Made by a program: the position numbers and the translations under genes. From Actinomycetota bacterium (GTDB lineage: Bacteria > Actinomycetota > UBA4738 > G016210805), in contig JACQTL010000105.1 in assembly GCA_016210805.1 (NCBI GenBank), forward strand, positions 1-9,964: a DNA stretch of 9,964 bases. The letters are read 5' to 3'. Under the pieces are notes generated by a model. It had not been told where the DNA came from and did no database searches. It worked only from the letters and a program-made list of their open reading frames with translations. This document shows positions 1 to 6,994 of this stretch, one piece after another. Within the stretch, counting starts at the first letter, position 1, and each line of letters begins with the position of its first letter.

Positions 1-284
1 AGGGCGATGGTCCCTGGATCGAGGAGGGGATCGGCCAGGGGGTCGAAGGCCCCCGCCAGGAGGCGGATCAGGTTCGACCCCGGAGCCGTGAAGTTCTCTA
101 GCGGGCCGGTGCCCGTCACCCCCGTGCCGAGCAGGCCGGCCTCGGCGCCGGCCTCCGACGGCGCCGGCGCGGCGGGGCGGGGGGAGCTCCCGGCCGGCCC
201 CGCCGGGAGCAGGGCGGCCAGCGGGACGAGGAGGATGGCGAGCAGGACGGAGCGGAGACGGGAGCCGAGGGACCGACTGGCCAC
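1..284 (-). CDS. Secreted protein of unknown function (N-terminal 94 residues, cut by the window edge)
   Basis: A minus-strand reading frame starts with GTG at 284-282 and stays open to position 1, so the C-terminus lies outside the window. The start is fixed by a strong AGGAGG (plus-strand CCTCCT at 290-295) 5 nt upstream. The first 32 residues look like a Sec signal peptide: a basic n-region with Arg4, Arg9 and Arg11, a hydrophobic core VLLAILLVPLAALL (13-26), then a PAGPAG region where signal peptidase I could cut. A low-complexity Pro/Ala/Ser/Glu stretch follows (about 33-48), then LENFTAPGSNLIRLLAGAFDP, which starts to look like a folded domain. Third positions are G or C throughout, which supports coding. 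I do not recognise the family. The protein is probably exported; its function is unknown. It is divergent from the DUF427-GH15 pair. Confidence 0.75.
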   Translation of the reverse strand, partial: MASRSLGSRLRSVLLAILLVPLAALLPAGPAGSSPRPAAPAPSEAGAEAGLLGTGVTGTGPLENFTAPGSNLIRLLAGAFDPLADPLLDPGTIA

Positions 285-449
285 GGGAACCTCCTGGCTG
301 CTTGCCGAGGATCGGACGGTACCCGGGCCTGCGCAGGGGGAAACGGCTTCTAGTAAGAAAGAACTAGTCCTCCGCACGAAAGCGCAGGTCAGAGCGGGGA
401 GGCAACGCCCCCGGGAAGGCCGTGACCGTCGCGGTTGTTGGCAGGGGGC
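285..449. promoter_or_regulatory. Divergent intergenic spacer, probable promoter region
   Basis: This 165-bp spacer separates two divergent genes and should hold promoters for both. It contains the most AT-rich patch near here (341-370, 18 of 30 bases A or T), with the inverted repeat CTAGT-8 nt-ACTAG (350-354 and 363-367). Closer to the secreted gene lie three abutting palindromes: GGTACC (318-323), CCCGGG (322-327) and CCTGCGCAGG (328-337). I could not pick a convincing -35/-10 pair on either strand. The regulatory role is inferred from position and local base composition. Confidence 0.4.
290..295 (-). promoter_or_regulatory. Ribosome binding site of the secreted protein
   Basis: A perfect AGGAGG on the minus strand sits 5 nt before the GTG at 284. 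It decides the start of the truncated secreted protein, which has no ATG nearby. Confidence 0.75.
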
Positions 450-953
450 ATGGAGCCCAAGCAGGTCGAGCGGGTGGAGCCGGGGCCGGGCCAGGAGTCC
501 GTGTGGGACTACCCGAGGCCTCCCCGCGTAGAGCCCGCCACGAGGCGCGTCCGGGTCGAGCTCGGCGGCGAGGTGGTCGCGGAGTCGTCCCGCGCCCTCC
601 GCGTGCTGGAGAAGACCAGCCCTCCCGCCTACTACGTCCCCCGGGAGGACGTGCGCATGGACCTCCTGGAGCCCGGCGACGGGGCGACGTTCTGCGAGTG
701 GAAGGGCCGCGCGTCGTACTTCGACGTGAGGGTCGGCGACCGGGTGGCCCGGGAGGCGGCCTGGACCTACGAGCGGCCGAGCCCCGGCTACGAGGCCATC
801 GCCGGTCACGTCGCCTTCTACCCGGGACGGGTGGACGCCTGCTACCTGGACGAGGAGAGGGTCCGCCCGCAGCCGGGGACCTACTACGGTGGCTGGGTGA
901 CCGAGGACGTGGTGGGCCCGTTCAAGGGGGAGCCCGGGAGCCACTCCTGGTGA
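450..953 (+). CDS. DUF427 family protein
   Basis: This 167-residue protein carries one DUF427 domain (about residues 33-155). Family-like segments are VRVELGGEVVAES (34-46), YYVPREDVRMDLL (61-73), CEWKGRASYFDV (82-93), AWTYERP (104-110), VAFYPGRVD (121-129) and the C-terminal YYGGWVT...GPFKGEPG. DUF427 proteins are small, cytosolic and beta-rich, and are common in actinobacteria; their biochemical role is not established. I chose ATG 450 because the segment after it (GPGQESVWDYPRPP) matches the usual start of the family. TTG 435 and TTG 438 are in frame but have no better ribosome site. The GGGGG run at 444-448 is too close to the ATG for a good Shine-Dalgarno, so the start is moderately sure. 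Its stop overlaps the GH15 start (GTGA at 950-953), so the two are probably co-expressed. Confidence 0.85.
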   Translation: MEPKQVERVEPGPGQESVWDYPRPPRVEPATRRVRVELGGEVVAESSRALRVLEKTSPPAYYVPREDVRMDLLEPGDGATFCEWKGRASYFDVRVGDRVAREAAWTYERPSPGYEAIAGHVAFYPGRVDACYLDEERVRPQPGTYYGGWVTEDVVGPFKGEPGSHSW

Positions 954-2776
954 GTTCCCACCCGATCGCGGACCTCGCCCTGCTCTCGGACTGCCGGTCG
1001 GCCGCGCTGGTCCGCAGGGACGGGACGGTGTGCTGGCTGTCGTTCCCCCGGTTCGACTCCCCCTCGGTGTTCGGCTCCCTGCTGGACGACGAGGCCGGCC
1101 ACTGGACCGTCCGGCCGGCGAACGGCGGCGAGTCCACCCGCCGGTACGTGGACGGGGCGATGGTCCTGGAGACGGTCTTCCGGACCTCGACCGGGGAGGT
1201 CGAGGTCACGGACGCCATGGCCCTCGCGAAGAACGAGCGGGGGCACCGCCTGGGGGCGAACGCGGCCGGGGCGCTCCTCCGCCGGGTCCGGGGGAGGGCC
1301 GGGGAGGTCGAGATGCTCCTCGAGCTCGCCCCCTGCCCGGAGTACGGGCTGATCCGCCCGCTGCTCCGCCCGGCCGACGGCGGGATCGCCATCCGGGGCG
1401 GCGCCGACGTGCTCTTCCTGTCCTCCCCCGTCGGGCTGGAGGTCCGCGGGTCCACGGCCTCCGCCCGGTTCGTGGTGAGGGAGGGTGACGAGATCGCCTT
1501 CGCCCTCCAGCACCGCAGGACCTGGGAGCCCCCGCCGGAGCCGTGGACGGCCCGGCAGGTCACCGGGCGTCTGGACGACACCGTGGAGGCCTGGGGGAAG
1601 TGGTCGGCGGAGCATCAGGCCTACGAGGGCCCGTGGCGCGAGCTCGTCTACCGGAGCGGCTCCGTGCTCCAAGCCCTCACCTACCAGCCAACTGGGGCCA
1701 TCGTGGCCGCGCCCACCACCTCCTTACCCGAGGCCGTGGGGGGCGAGCGGAACTGGGACTACCGGTACGCCTGGGTCCGCGACGCCAGCCTCACGATGGA
1801 GGCCCTGTGGGTGGCGGCCTGCCCGGACGAGGCCGAGGACTTCTTCGGGTGGATGGCCGGGGCGGTGGCCTCCGACGTCCGGATCGGGGGCGGGCTCCAG
1901 GTCATGTTCGGGGTCGGCGGGGAGCGGGACCTCACCGAGCGGGACCTCCCCCACCTCTCGGGCTGGCGGGGGAGCCGGCCCGTCCGGGTGGGGAACGGCG
2001 CGTGGGTCCAGCGACAGCTCGACGTCTACGGGGAGCTCCTCGGCGCCGCCCACCGCCTGGCCGACCAGATCGGGAAGTTCGACCCGGCCACCTGCGGCCT
2101 CCTGGTGGACGCCGCCGACGCGGCCATGGCCTCCTGGACCGAGCCCGACCAGGGGATCTGGGAGGTGAGGGGCGAACCCCGGCATTTCCTGTACTCGAAG
2201 CTGATGTGCTGGGTGGCCCTGGACCGGGCCATCGCCCTCGCCGACCGGCTGGGCGCGCCGGACCGGGTCCCCGACTGGGAGGCCGGACGGGACGAGATCC
2301 GCCGGGCCATCGAGGAGCGGGGGTGGAGCGAGCGGGCCGGGGCCTTCACCCAGAGCTTCGACTCCGACGAGCTCGACGCCGCCGCCCTGATGATCCCGAT
2401 CGTCGGCATGCTCCCGGGCGACGACCCCAGGGTCCTGGCCACGATCGAGGCCGTGGAGGAGCGGCTGACCGACGACCGCGGGCTGGTCTACCGGTACCGG
2501 GCCGAGGACGGCCTGGAGGGTGAGGAGGGAACCTTCCTGCTGTGCACGTTCTGGCTGGCCCAGGCCCTGGCCATCGCGGGCCGGGTGGACCGGGCCAGGG
2601 ACACCTTCGAGCGCGCCGCGTCGTACGCGAACGACCTGGGCCTCCTGTCCGAGGAGGTCGACCCGGCCACCGGAGAGCTCCTCGGGAACTTCCCACAGGC
2701 CTTCTCGCACATCGGGCTGGTCAACGCGGCGTGGGCCATCACCCGGGCGGAGGCCGGCCAGGACCCCCGGCTCTGA
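950..2776 (+). CDS. Glycoside hydrolase family 15 protein (glucoamylase/trehalase type)
   Basis: This 608-residue protein has the usual length and layout of bacterial GH15 enzymes: an N-terminal beta-sandwich (about 1-220) opening with HPIADLALLSDCRSAALV and DGTVCWLSFPRFDS (24-37), then the (alpha/alpha)6 catalytic barrel (about 225-600). Diagnostic blocks are SLPEAVGGERNWDYRYAWVRD (258-278), GIWEVRGEPRHFLYSK (402-417, Glu405 probable general acid), and LSEEVDPATGELLGNFPQAFSH (566-587, Glu568 or Glu569 probable base). No signal peptide is seen, so it acts in the cytosol. Known family members hydrolyse alpha-glucans or trehalose; mycobacterial relatives are trehalases, but sequence alone does not decide the substrate here. 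The start is GTG 950, overlapping the DUF427 stop, because conserved sequence begins at once after it; the open frame further upstream is the antiphase of DUF427. Its last 38 bp overlap the convergent helicase gene. Confidence 0.92.
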   Translation: MSSHPIADLALLSDCRSAALVRRDGTVCWLSFPRFDSPSVFGSLLDDEAGHWTVRPANGGESTRRYVDGAMVLETVFRTSTGEVEVTDAMALAKNERGHRLGANAAGALLRRVRGRAGEVEMLLELAPCPEYGLIRPLLRPADGGIAIRGGADVLFLSSPVGLEVRGSTASARFVVREGDEIAFALQHRRTWEPPPEPWTARQVTGRLDDTVEAWGKWSAEHQAYEGPWRELVYRSGSVLQALTYQPTGAIVAAPTTSLPEAVGGERNWDYRYAWVRDASLTMEALWVAACPDEAEDFFGWMAGAVASDVRIGGGLQVMFGVGGERDLTERDLPHLSGWRGSRPVRVGNGAWVQRQLDVYGELLGAAHRLADQIGKFDPATCGLLVDAADAAMASWTEPDQGIWEVRGEPRHFLYSKLMCWVALDRAIALADRLGAPDRVPDWEAGRDEIRRAIEERGWSERAGAFTQSFDSDELDAAALMIPIVGMLPGDDPRVLATIEAVEERLTDDRGLVYRYRAEDGLEGEEGTFLLCTFWLAQALAIAGRVDRARDTFERAASYANDLGLLSEEVDPATGELLGNFPQAFSHIGLVNAAWAITRAEAGQDPRL

Positions 2777-4838
2777 CCCCGGCCCCGGACGCCGGCTCGC
2801 CCCACAGACCGTCCAGGTACCGGTCCACCGCCTCGGCCCCCCCACCCCCGGCGAGGGCGGCGGCGGCCACGCCGTCGTCGGACGGGTCGGGGAGCCGCTC
2901 GGGCTCGTCGAACAGGGCCCTGACCTCCGGCCCGACGAACCGGGTGAGCTGCCCGTACGAGTGCGCGTCGCTCCGCTCGGCCCTGCGGTGGTAGTAGCGC
3001 AGCGGCGCGTACACGTGCAGGGCTTGGCGGGCCCTGGTCAGGGCCACGTAGAACAGGCGGCGCTCCTCCTCCACGCCGTCCTCGGTCCCGGTGGCCATGT
3101 CCGAGGGGATGTTGCCGTCGGCGGCGTGGATCACGTGGACGACGTCCCACTCGCACCCCTTGGCCGAGTGGATCGTGGACAGGATCAGGTGGTCCTCGTC
3201 GAGGTGGGGGGGTCCGGCCAGGTCCCCGGTGGACACGGGGGGGTCGAGGGTCAGGTCGGTCAGGAACCGCTCCCTGGAGGGGGCGCCGCCGGCCAGGCGG
3301 CCGAGCTGCTCGAGGTCCCGGAGCCGGGGCTCGGGGTCGCGGTGCACCCGGCGGATCGCCGGGGCCAGGAACCGCCCGACCCGCTCGACCTGGGAGGCCA
3401 CCGGGACGCCGGGCGCCAGGCAGTCCCGGAGGGTCGCCGCCAGCGCGGCCAGCCCCTCTCGCGCCGGACCTTCGCCCGGGGGTCCCGACTCCAGCAACGC
3501 GACCAGGGGGTCGGCCCCTCCGGCCCGGAGGTCGTCGAGCAGGCGACGGGCCGTGGCCGGGCCGACCCCCTCGCCCAGCTGGAGGACCCGGAACCAGCTC
3601 ACGCCGTCGCGGGGGTTCTCCAGGATCCGGAGGACGGCCAGGAGGTCCTTCACGTGGGCCGCCTCCAGGAACCGCAGCCCCCCGTACTTCACGAACGGGA
3701 TGTTCCTCCGGGAGAGCTCCACCTCGAGCACGTCGCTGTGGTGGGCCGCCCGGTAAAGGACGGCCTGCTCGCGGAGCGCCGTCCCCTCCTCCCGGTGGGC
3801 CAGGACCTGCCGGCACACCCGGTCGGCCTGGTCGGCGTCGTCCACGAGGGTCCACAGGACGGGCCTTCGCCCGGGCCCCCGGGCAGCCCTGAGCGACTTC
3901 CCGTACCCCCGCGGCGCCGCCGCCATCACCGCGTTGGCCACGTCCAGGATCCCCTGGGCGGACCGGTAGTTCCGCTCCAGCCGGACTACCGTCGTCCCCG
4001 GGAACCGCGCGGGGAACCCCAGGATGTTCTCCACCGTGGCCGACCGGAACCCGTATATCGACTGGGCGTCGTCGCCGACCACGGTGAGGTTGGGGCAGCC
4101 CCGCCGCATCCCCACGAGGACGTCGGCCTGGAGGGCGTTCGTGTCCTGGTACTCGTCCACCAGGACGTGGTCGAAGCGGCCGGCCACGGCCTCCCCCACC
4201 CCGGGGACGTCGAGCAGGGCGCGCCAGTAGAGGAGGAGGTCGTCGTAGTCCAGGACGGCCTCCGCCCGCTTCCTCCCCGTGTAGGCCCTGAACACCGCGG
4301 CGATCCCCTCCGCCCGGTCGGCGCACCACGGGAAGTCACGGCGGAGCACGTCGGCGAGCGGGCTCCCCGAGTTCACGGTGCGGGAGTGGATGTCGGCCAG
4401 GGTGTCCTTGCGGGGGAACCGGCGCCGGCCGGAGCCCAGGCCGAGGTCCTGGCGGACCACGTCCATCACGTCGGCCGCGTCGGCCTGGTCGAGCACCGTG
4501 AACGAGGGGGGTATGCCCAGGGCCCGGCCGTGGATCCGGAGGAGCCGGTTGGCCACCGCGTGGAACGTGCCCCCCCACACCCGGCCGGACAGCCCGCCGC
4601 CCGCGGCCATCCTCTCCGCCCGAAGGAGCATCTCCCGGGCCGCCCGGCGGGTGAACGTGAGGAGCAGGATGCGCTCCGCCGGGACGCCCCGCCGGACCAG
4701 GGCGGCCACCCTGGCGGCCAGGGTCCGGGTCTTGCCCGTCCCCGCCCCCGCCACGACCAGGAGGGGCCCGTCCCCGTGGAGGGCCGCGACCCGCTGCTCC
4801 TCGTTGAGCTCGTCCTCAGCGAACACGTGTTCGAGCAT
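2739..4838 (-). CDS. UvrD/Rep-family (SF1A) ATP-dependent DNA helicase
   Basis: A 699-residue superfamily 1 helicase with all the expected motifs: Q motif LNEEQR (11-16), Walker A AGAGTGKT (30-37), motif Ia LTFTRRAAREM (60-70), GGTFHAVANRLL (89-100), motif II VDEYQD (227-232), motif III GDDAQSIYGFR (255-265), motif IV LERNYRS (287-293), motif V STIHSAKGCEWDVV (554-567) and motif VI VALTRARQ (598-605). Such proteins unwind DNA 3' to 5' with ATP in repair or replication restart. Length is close to UvrD/PcrA, but I do not see the usual UvrD C-terminal basic/Tudor-like tail; the end is Gly/Ala-rich, then VDRYLDGLW (671-679) and a Gly/Pro tail. No HRDC or nuclease domain is visible, so it is not UvrD2- or AddA-like in layout. 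Start is ATG 4838 with no clear Shine-Dalgarno. The last 12 codons are antisense to the GH15 end. I give no symbol because uvrD, pcrA and rep cannot be separated here. Confidence 0.93.
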   Translation of the reverse strand: MLEHVFAEDELNEEQRVAALHGDGPLLVVAGAGTGKTRTLAARVAALVRRGVPAERILLLTFTRRAAREMLLRAERMAAGGGLSGRVWGGTFHAVANRLLRIHGRALGIPPSFTVLDQADAADVMDVVRQDLGLGSGRRRFPRKDTLADIHSRTVNSGSPLADVLRRDFPWCADRAEGIAAVFRAYTGRKRAEAVLDYDDLLLYWRALLDVPGVGEAVAGRFDHVLVDEYQDTNALQADVLVGMRRGCPNLTVVGDDAQSIYGFRSATVENILGFPARFPGTTVVRLERNYRSAQGILDVANAVMAAAPRGYGKSLRAARGPGRRPVLWTLVDDADQADRVCRQVLAHREEGTALREQAVLYRAAHHSDVLEVELSRRNIPFVKYGGLRFLEAAHVKDLLAVLRILENPRDGVSWFRVLQLGEGVGPATARRLLDDLRAGGADPLVALLESGPPGEGPAREGLAALAATLRDCLAPGVPVASQVERVGRFLAPAIRRVHRDPEPRLRDLEQLGRLAGGAPSRERFLTDLTLDPPVSTGDLAGPPHLDEDHLILSTIHSAKGCEWDVVHVIHAADGNIPSDMATGTEDGVEEERRLFYVALTRARQALHVYAPLRYYHRRAERSDAHSYGQLTRFVGPEVRALFDEPERLPDPSDDGVAAAALAGGGGAEAVDRYLDGLWGEPASGAGVRAGGPGRPPPG

Positions 4839-4942
4839 AGACCACGGGCCCGACGCACCCGCGGAGCCGGGCCGATCCCGAGTTCCCCGATGCCGGAGCC
4901 GGGGTACGGTGGTCGGAGCGAGCGACGAGGAGGGGTGAGCGC
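4839..4942. promoter_or_regulatory. Divergent promoter spacer between helicase and 94-residue protein
   Basis: This 104-bp noncoding spacer must carry promoters for both flanking genes. A weak plus-strand candidate is TTCCCC, 16 nt, then TACGGT (near 4885-4912), but it departs from consensus and I would not rely on it. The plus-strand gene has a clear AGGAGGGG at 4928-4935; the helicase side has none, so the helicase may be leaderless or weakly translated. Confidence 0.4.
4928..4935 (+). promoter_or_regulatory. Ribosome binding site of the 94-residue protein
   Basis: AGGAGGGG lies 7 nt before GTG 4943. It excludes the nearby GTG at 4935-4937, which would touch the site, and so fixes the start. 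Confidence 0.75.
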
Positions 4943-5227
4943 GTGGCGAGGATCGACGTCCGCCGGACCTCCGACGACGAGCGGGGGTTCGGCTTCGAGG
5001 TGACGGTGGGGGAGGGCGGGAGCCGGAGCGTTCACCAGGTCACGCTCTCCCGAGCCGACCACGACGAGCTGGGCGCGGGGAGCGACTCGCCGGAGGCGTT
5101 CGTGGAGTCCTGCTTCCGGTTCCTCCTGGACCGGGAGCCCAAGGAGTCGATCCTGTCCCGGTTCGACGTGAGGGACATCGGCCGGTACTTCCCCGAGTTC
5201 CGGGACGAGATCCTGAGGCCTCGCTGA
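4943..5227 (+). CDS. Small conserved-looking protein of unknown function
   Basis: A 94-residue soluble, acidic protein starting at GTG 4943 behind a strong ribosome site. The N-terminal third is strand-like (ARIDVRRTSDDERGFGFEV, then VHQVTLSRADHDELG at 30-44). The rest is helical: SPEAFVESCFRFLLDREPKE (49-68), then SILSRFDVRDIGRYFPEF (69-86). No signal peptide, membrane segment or metal motif is seen. The pattern resembles short uncharacterised proteins I associate with actinobacteria, but I cannot name a family, so the function is unknown. It stands alone: it is divergent from the helicase and ends only 6 bp from the converging glycosyltransferase gene. Codon use matches its neighbours, and the AGGAGG site makes a real gene likely. 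Confidence 0.8.
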   Translation: MARIDVRRTSDDERGFGFEVTVGEGGSRSVHQVTLSRADHDELGAGSDSPEAFVESCFRFLLDREPKESILSRFDVRDIGRYFPEFRDEILRPR

Positions 5228-5233
5228 GCGGTC

Positions 5234-6019
5234 CTACCCGCGCCGGGCGCGCCGGGCCGCGCGGGCGGCGACGTCGCGGCCCAGGAAGGCGGGGAGCGCC
5301 CCCCAGCCGCCGTGCCACCGGACCATCCTGGCCCGGTTGGCCAGGGTCCGGGCCGTGATCGACGGCCGTCCCCACCGGGTCCGCGAGGACGTGCCCCCCA
5401 CGTGGTGGAGCCGGGCCCGCTCGGCGAGGGCCACCCTGCCGCCGTCCCGCCACACGCGGTAGCACAGCTCCTCGTCCTCGGCGTACATGTGGAGCCGGGG
5501 GTCGAACCGGAGGTCCAGGTGGCCGGGGGTGAGGAGCATCGCCGCGCCGGAGACCCAGGGCACGCACCGCCACCCCTCCCCGGCCGGGTCGTCCGGCGGC
5601 GGGCTCCAGGCGAGCGGTGGTGGGAACCCCGGCTTGGGAGGGGGCTCCACGCCGTCGGGGCCCACCAGGCGGGGGCCGACGACCCAGGCGCGGGCCGCGG
5701 CCCCCGCCTCGACCAGCCCTTCGATCGCCCCGACCGTGGGGAGGGTGTCCTGGTTCAGCACGATGGCGGAGTCGCCCGCGGCCGCCTCGAGCCCCGCGTT
5801 CGCCGCTCTCCCGTACCCCGCGTTGCCCCTCATCTGGAGCACGCGGACCCGCCGGTCCACGAAGCGCTCCCTGAGGCGCTCCCCGACGCCCTCGTTGTCC
5901 ACCACGACGACCTCCAGGAACCGGCCGGTCTCCAGGCAGGACTCGACGCAGCGGCCGATGAGGTCGCCGCCCCGGTAGTGCACGACCACCGCCGAGATCG
6001 CAGGGTCGGGCCGGCTCAC
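5234..6019 (-). CDS. Glycosyltransferase family 2 protein, rhamnosyltransferase-like
   Basis: A 261-residue GT-A fold enzyme. Visible elements are the N-terminal strand ISAVVVHYRGGDLIGRCVES (8-27), VVVDNEGVG (38-46), GNAGYGRAANAGL (65-77), LNQDTLP (88-94, the place of the DXD metal and nucleotide site), WVSGAAMLL (155-163), YAEDEELCYRVW (179-190, which holds the catalytic acidic pair in this subgroup) and HHVGGTSSR (205-213). The pattern resembles WbbL-like rhamnosyltransferases that use dTDP- or UDP-sugars, with NQDT in place of the more usual NPDT; the true donor is unknown. There is no membrane segment; the C-terminus (AARAARRARRG) is strongly basic. Start is GTG 6019, overlapping the stop of sulfotransferase B as GTGA, with CGGAG about 6 nt upstream. 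The open frame further upstream is antiphase to the sulfotransferase and is not part of the gene. Confidence 0.88.
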   Translation of the reverse strand: MSRPDPAISAVVVHYRGGDLIGRCVESCLETGRFLEVVVVDNEGVGERLRERFVDRRVRVLQMRGNAGYGRAANAGLEAAAGDSAIVLNQDTLPTVGAIEGLVEAGAAARAWVVGPRLVGPDGVEPPPKPGFPPPLAWSPPPDDPAGEGWRCVPWVSGAAMLLTPGHLDLRFDPRLHMYAEDEELCYRVWRDGGRVALAERARLHHVGGTSSRTRWGRPSITARTLANRARMVRWHGGWGALPAFLGRDVAARAARRARRG

Positions 6020-6993
6020 CGCGCGCTCCGCTCCCCCGCTCCGGCCCGGCTCCGGCCCCCGCGGATCGCGCGACCGGCCACGCGCCTGGCCGGCCGTGTG
6101 GCCGTCCTGACCTTCCTCCCAAGAGCGGCGATCGGTGGGCCGAACCGGCGGTACCACCGGTTCCACCGGCGGAGCTCGGCGAGGTCCCGAGCGAAGGACT
6201 CGGGGTCCTCGGCGGCGACCTGGCGCTCGAAGCGCTCGGCCGCGTGGCGGTAGAGCTCCAGGTCGTGGCGGTTCCGCTCCTCGATCAGGGCCAGGGCCTC
6301 GGCCGAGAGCGACTCCCGGCGAGGCCTCCCCGACCCCACGTTCACCGGGAAGTACCTGAGCCTCCGGACCGGCCACCCGAACCTCCGGGCCATGAGGACC
6401 AGCGACTCGTCGAACCGCTCGGTGAGGCCCACCACGGGGAAGTGGCGGTCCAGGTTCCCGAGAGCCGTGGCCAGCATCTCGTCGGTGACGTCGACGTGGA
6501 AGAGCTCGCTGGCGCTCCCCACGAACCGCCGGACCTGCCCGTTCCGCATCTGAACGTCCCGGTCCTCGGCCAGGTACTCCTCGATCGTGGACCGGAGCCC
6601 GTGCCGGGTCCGGCGGTGCTGGTACAGGGAGAGCACCCGGTCCACCGGGTCCCGGAGCATCGTGACGTACGTCGCCGTCCCCGGCAGCGCCTCGTGGATC
6701 CCGAACCAGAAGTGGCCCAGCAGGACCCTGATGCGGGTCGCGCTCTCGGGGGATAGGGCCCGGAGCCTCTCGACCTCCCTCCGGTTCCGGTCGAGGCCGT
6801 GCTGGACGATCGGTTCCATGTCGCCCACCACCACGTGCCGGAGGTAAGCGGTCTTCCCGAGCCCTCCACCCCCCCTGGGGACGAAGATCTGACTCCGCCG
6901 GAACTGCCTGCCGAATACCTGGTAGAGGGTGGACCCCGCGGTCTTGGGGACGTGGAGGAAGATCAGCGCGTCATGCGAGGCCCGGACCGGCAC
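6016..6993 (-). CDS. Sulfotransferase B, PAPS-dependent, 2-O-sulfotransferase-like
   Basis: A 325-residue protein with the two PAPS-binding signatures of sulfotransferases: the 5'-phosphosulfate loop FLHVPKTAGSTL (12-23) and the 3'-phosphate segment LRDPVDRVLSLYQHRR (113-128). The block GHFWFGIH (93-100) carries histidines that could serve as catalytic base by analogy with heparan 2-O-sulfotransferases; this is inference. These enzymes move sulfate from PAPS to a hydroxyl, usually on a sugar. A second glycine-rich stretch, GGGGLGKT (41-48), looks like a Walker A but has no Walker B partner. From about residue 275 the C-terminus is rich in Arg and Trp and ends in a long basic tail, with no clear membrane helix. 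Start is GTG 6993, 1 nt after the stop of sulfotransferase A, with GAGGGGG (plus 7002-7008) 8 nt upstream. It is a paralogue of the next gene upstream. Confidence 0.9.
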   Translation of the reverse strand: MPVRASHDALIFLHVPKTAGSTLYQVFGRQFRRSQIFVPRGGGGLGKTAYLRHVVVGDMEPIVQHGLDRNRREVERLRALSPESATRIRVLLGHFWFGIHEALPGTATYVTMLRDPVDRVLSLYQHRRTRHGLRSTIEEYLAEDRDVQMRNGQVRRFVGSASELFHVDVTDEMLATALGNLDRHFPVVGLTERFDESLVLMARRFGWPVRRLRYFPVNVGSGRPRRESLSAEALALIEERNRHDLELYRHAAERFERQVAAEDPESFARDLAELRRWNRWYRRFGPPIAALGRKVRTATRPARRVAGRAIRGGRSRAGAGERSAR

Positions 6994-6994
6994 G

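Noticed and set aside
7..531. Plus-strand 174-codon open frame over the secreted protein and spacer
   Set aside because: It is antisense to a minus-strand frame with a signal peptide and perfect ribosome site, crosses the spacer and runs into DUF427; the product is Arg/Ser/Ala-rich without a domain.
422..949. In-frame 5' extension of the GH15 gene
   Set aside because: It is a second frame over the DUF427 gene. Its product is Arg/Gly-rich, and family-like GH15 sequence begins right after GTG 950.
2520..5003. 827-codon plus-strand open frame opposite the helicase
   Set aside because: It is antisense to a helicase with every SF1A motif. The translation is Pro/Gly/Arg-rich with no recognisable domain, as expected for the shadow of a GC-rich gene.
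5240..5275. GC-rich self-complementary stretch as an operon terminator
   Set aside because: It lies inside the GT2 coding end, has several alternative pairings typical of GC-rich DNA, and is not followed by a T-tract.
6020..6376. In-frame 5' extension of the second GT2
   Set aside because: It lies inside sulfotransferase B in another frame, has low-complexity translation, and GTG 6019 directly precedes the first GT2 strand.
6848..6871. GGGGLGKT in sulfotransferase B as a Walker A ATPase site
   Set aside because: There is no Walker B or other NTPase motif, and sulfotransferases bind PAPS by the separate LHVPKT loop, which is intact.
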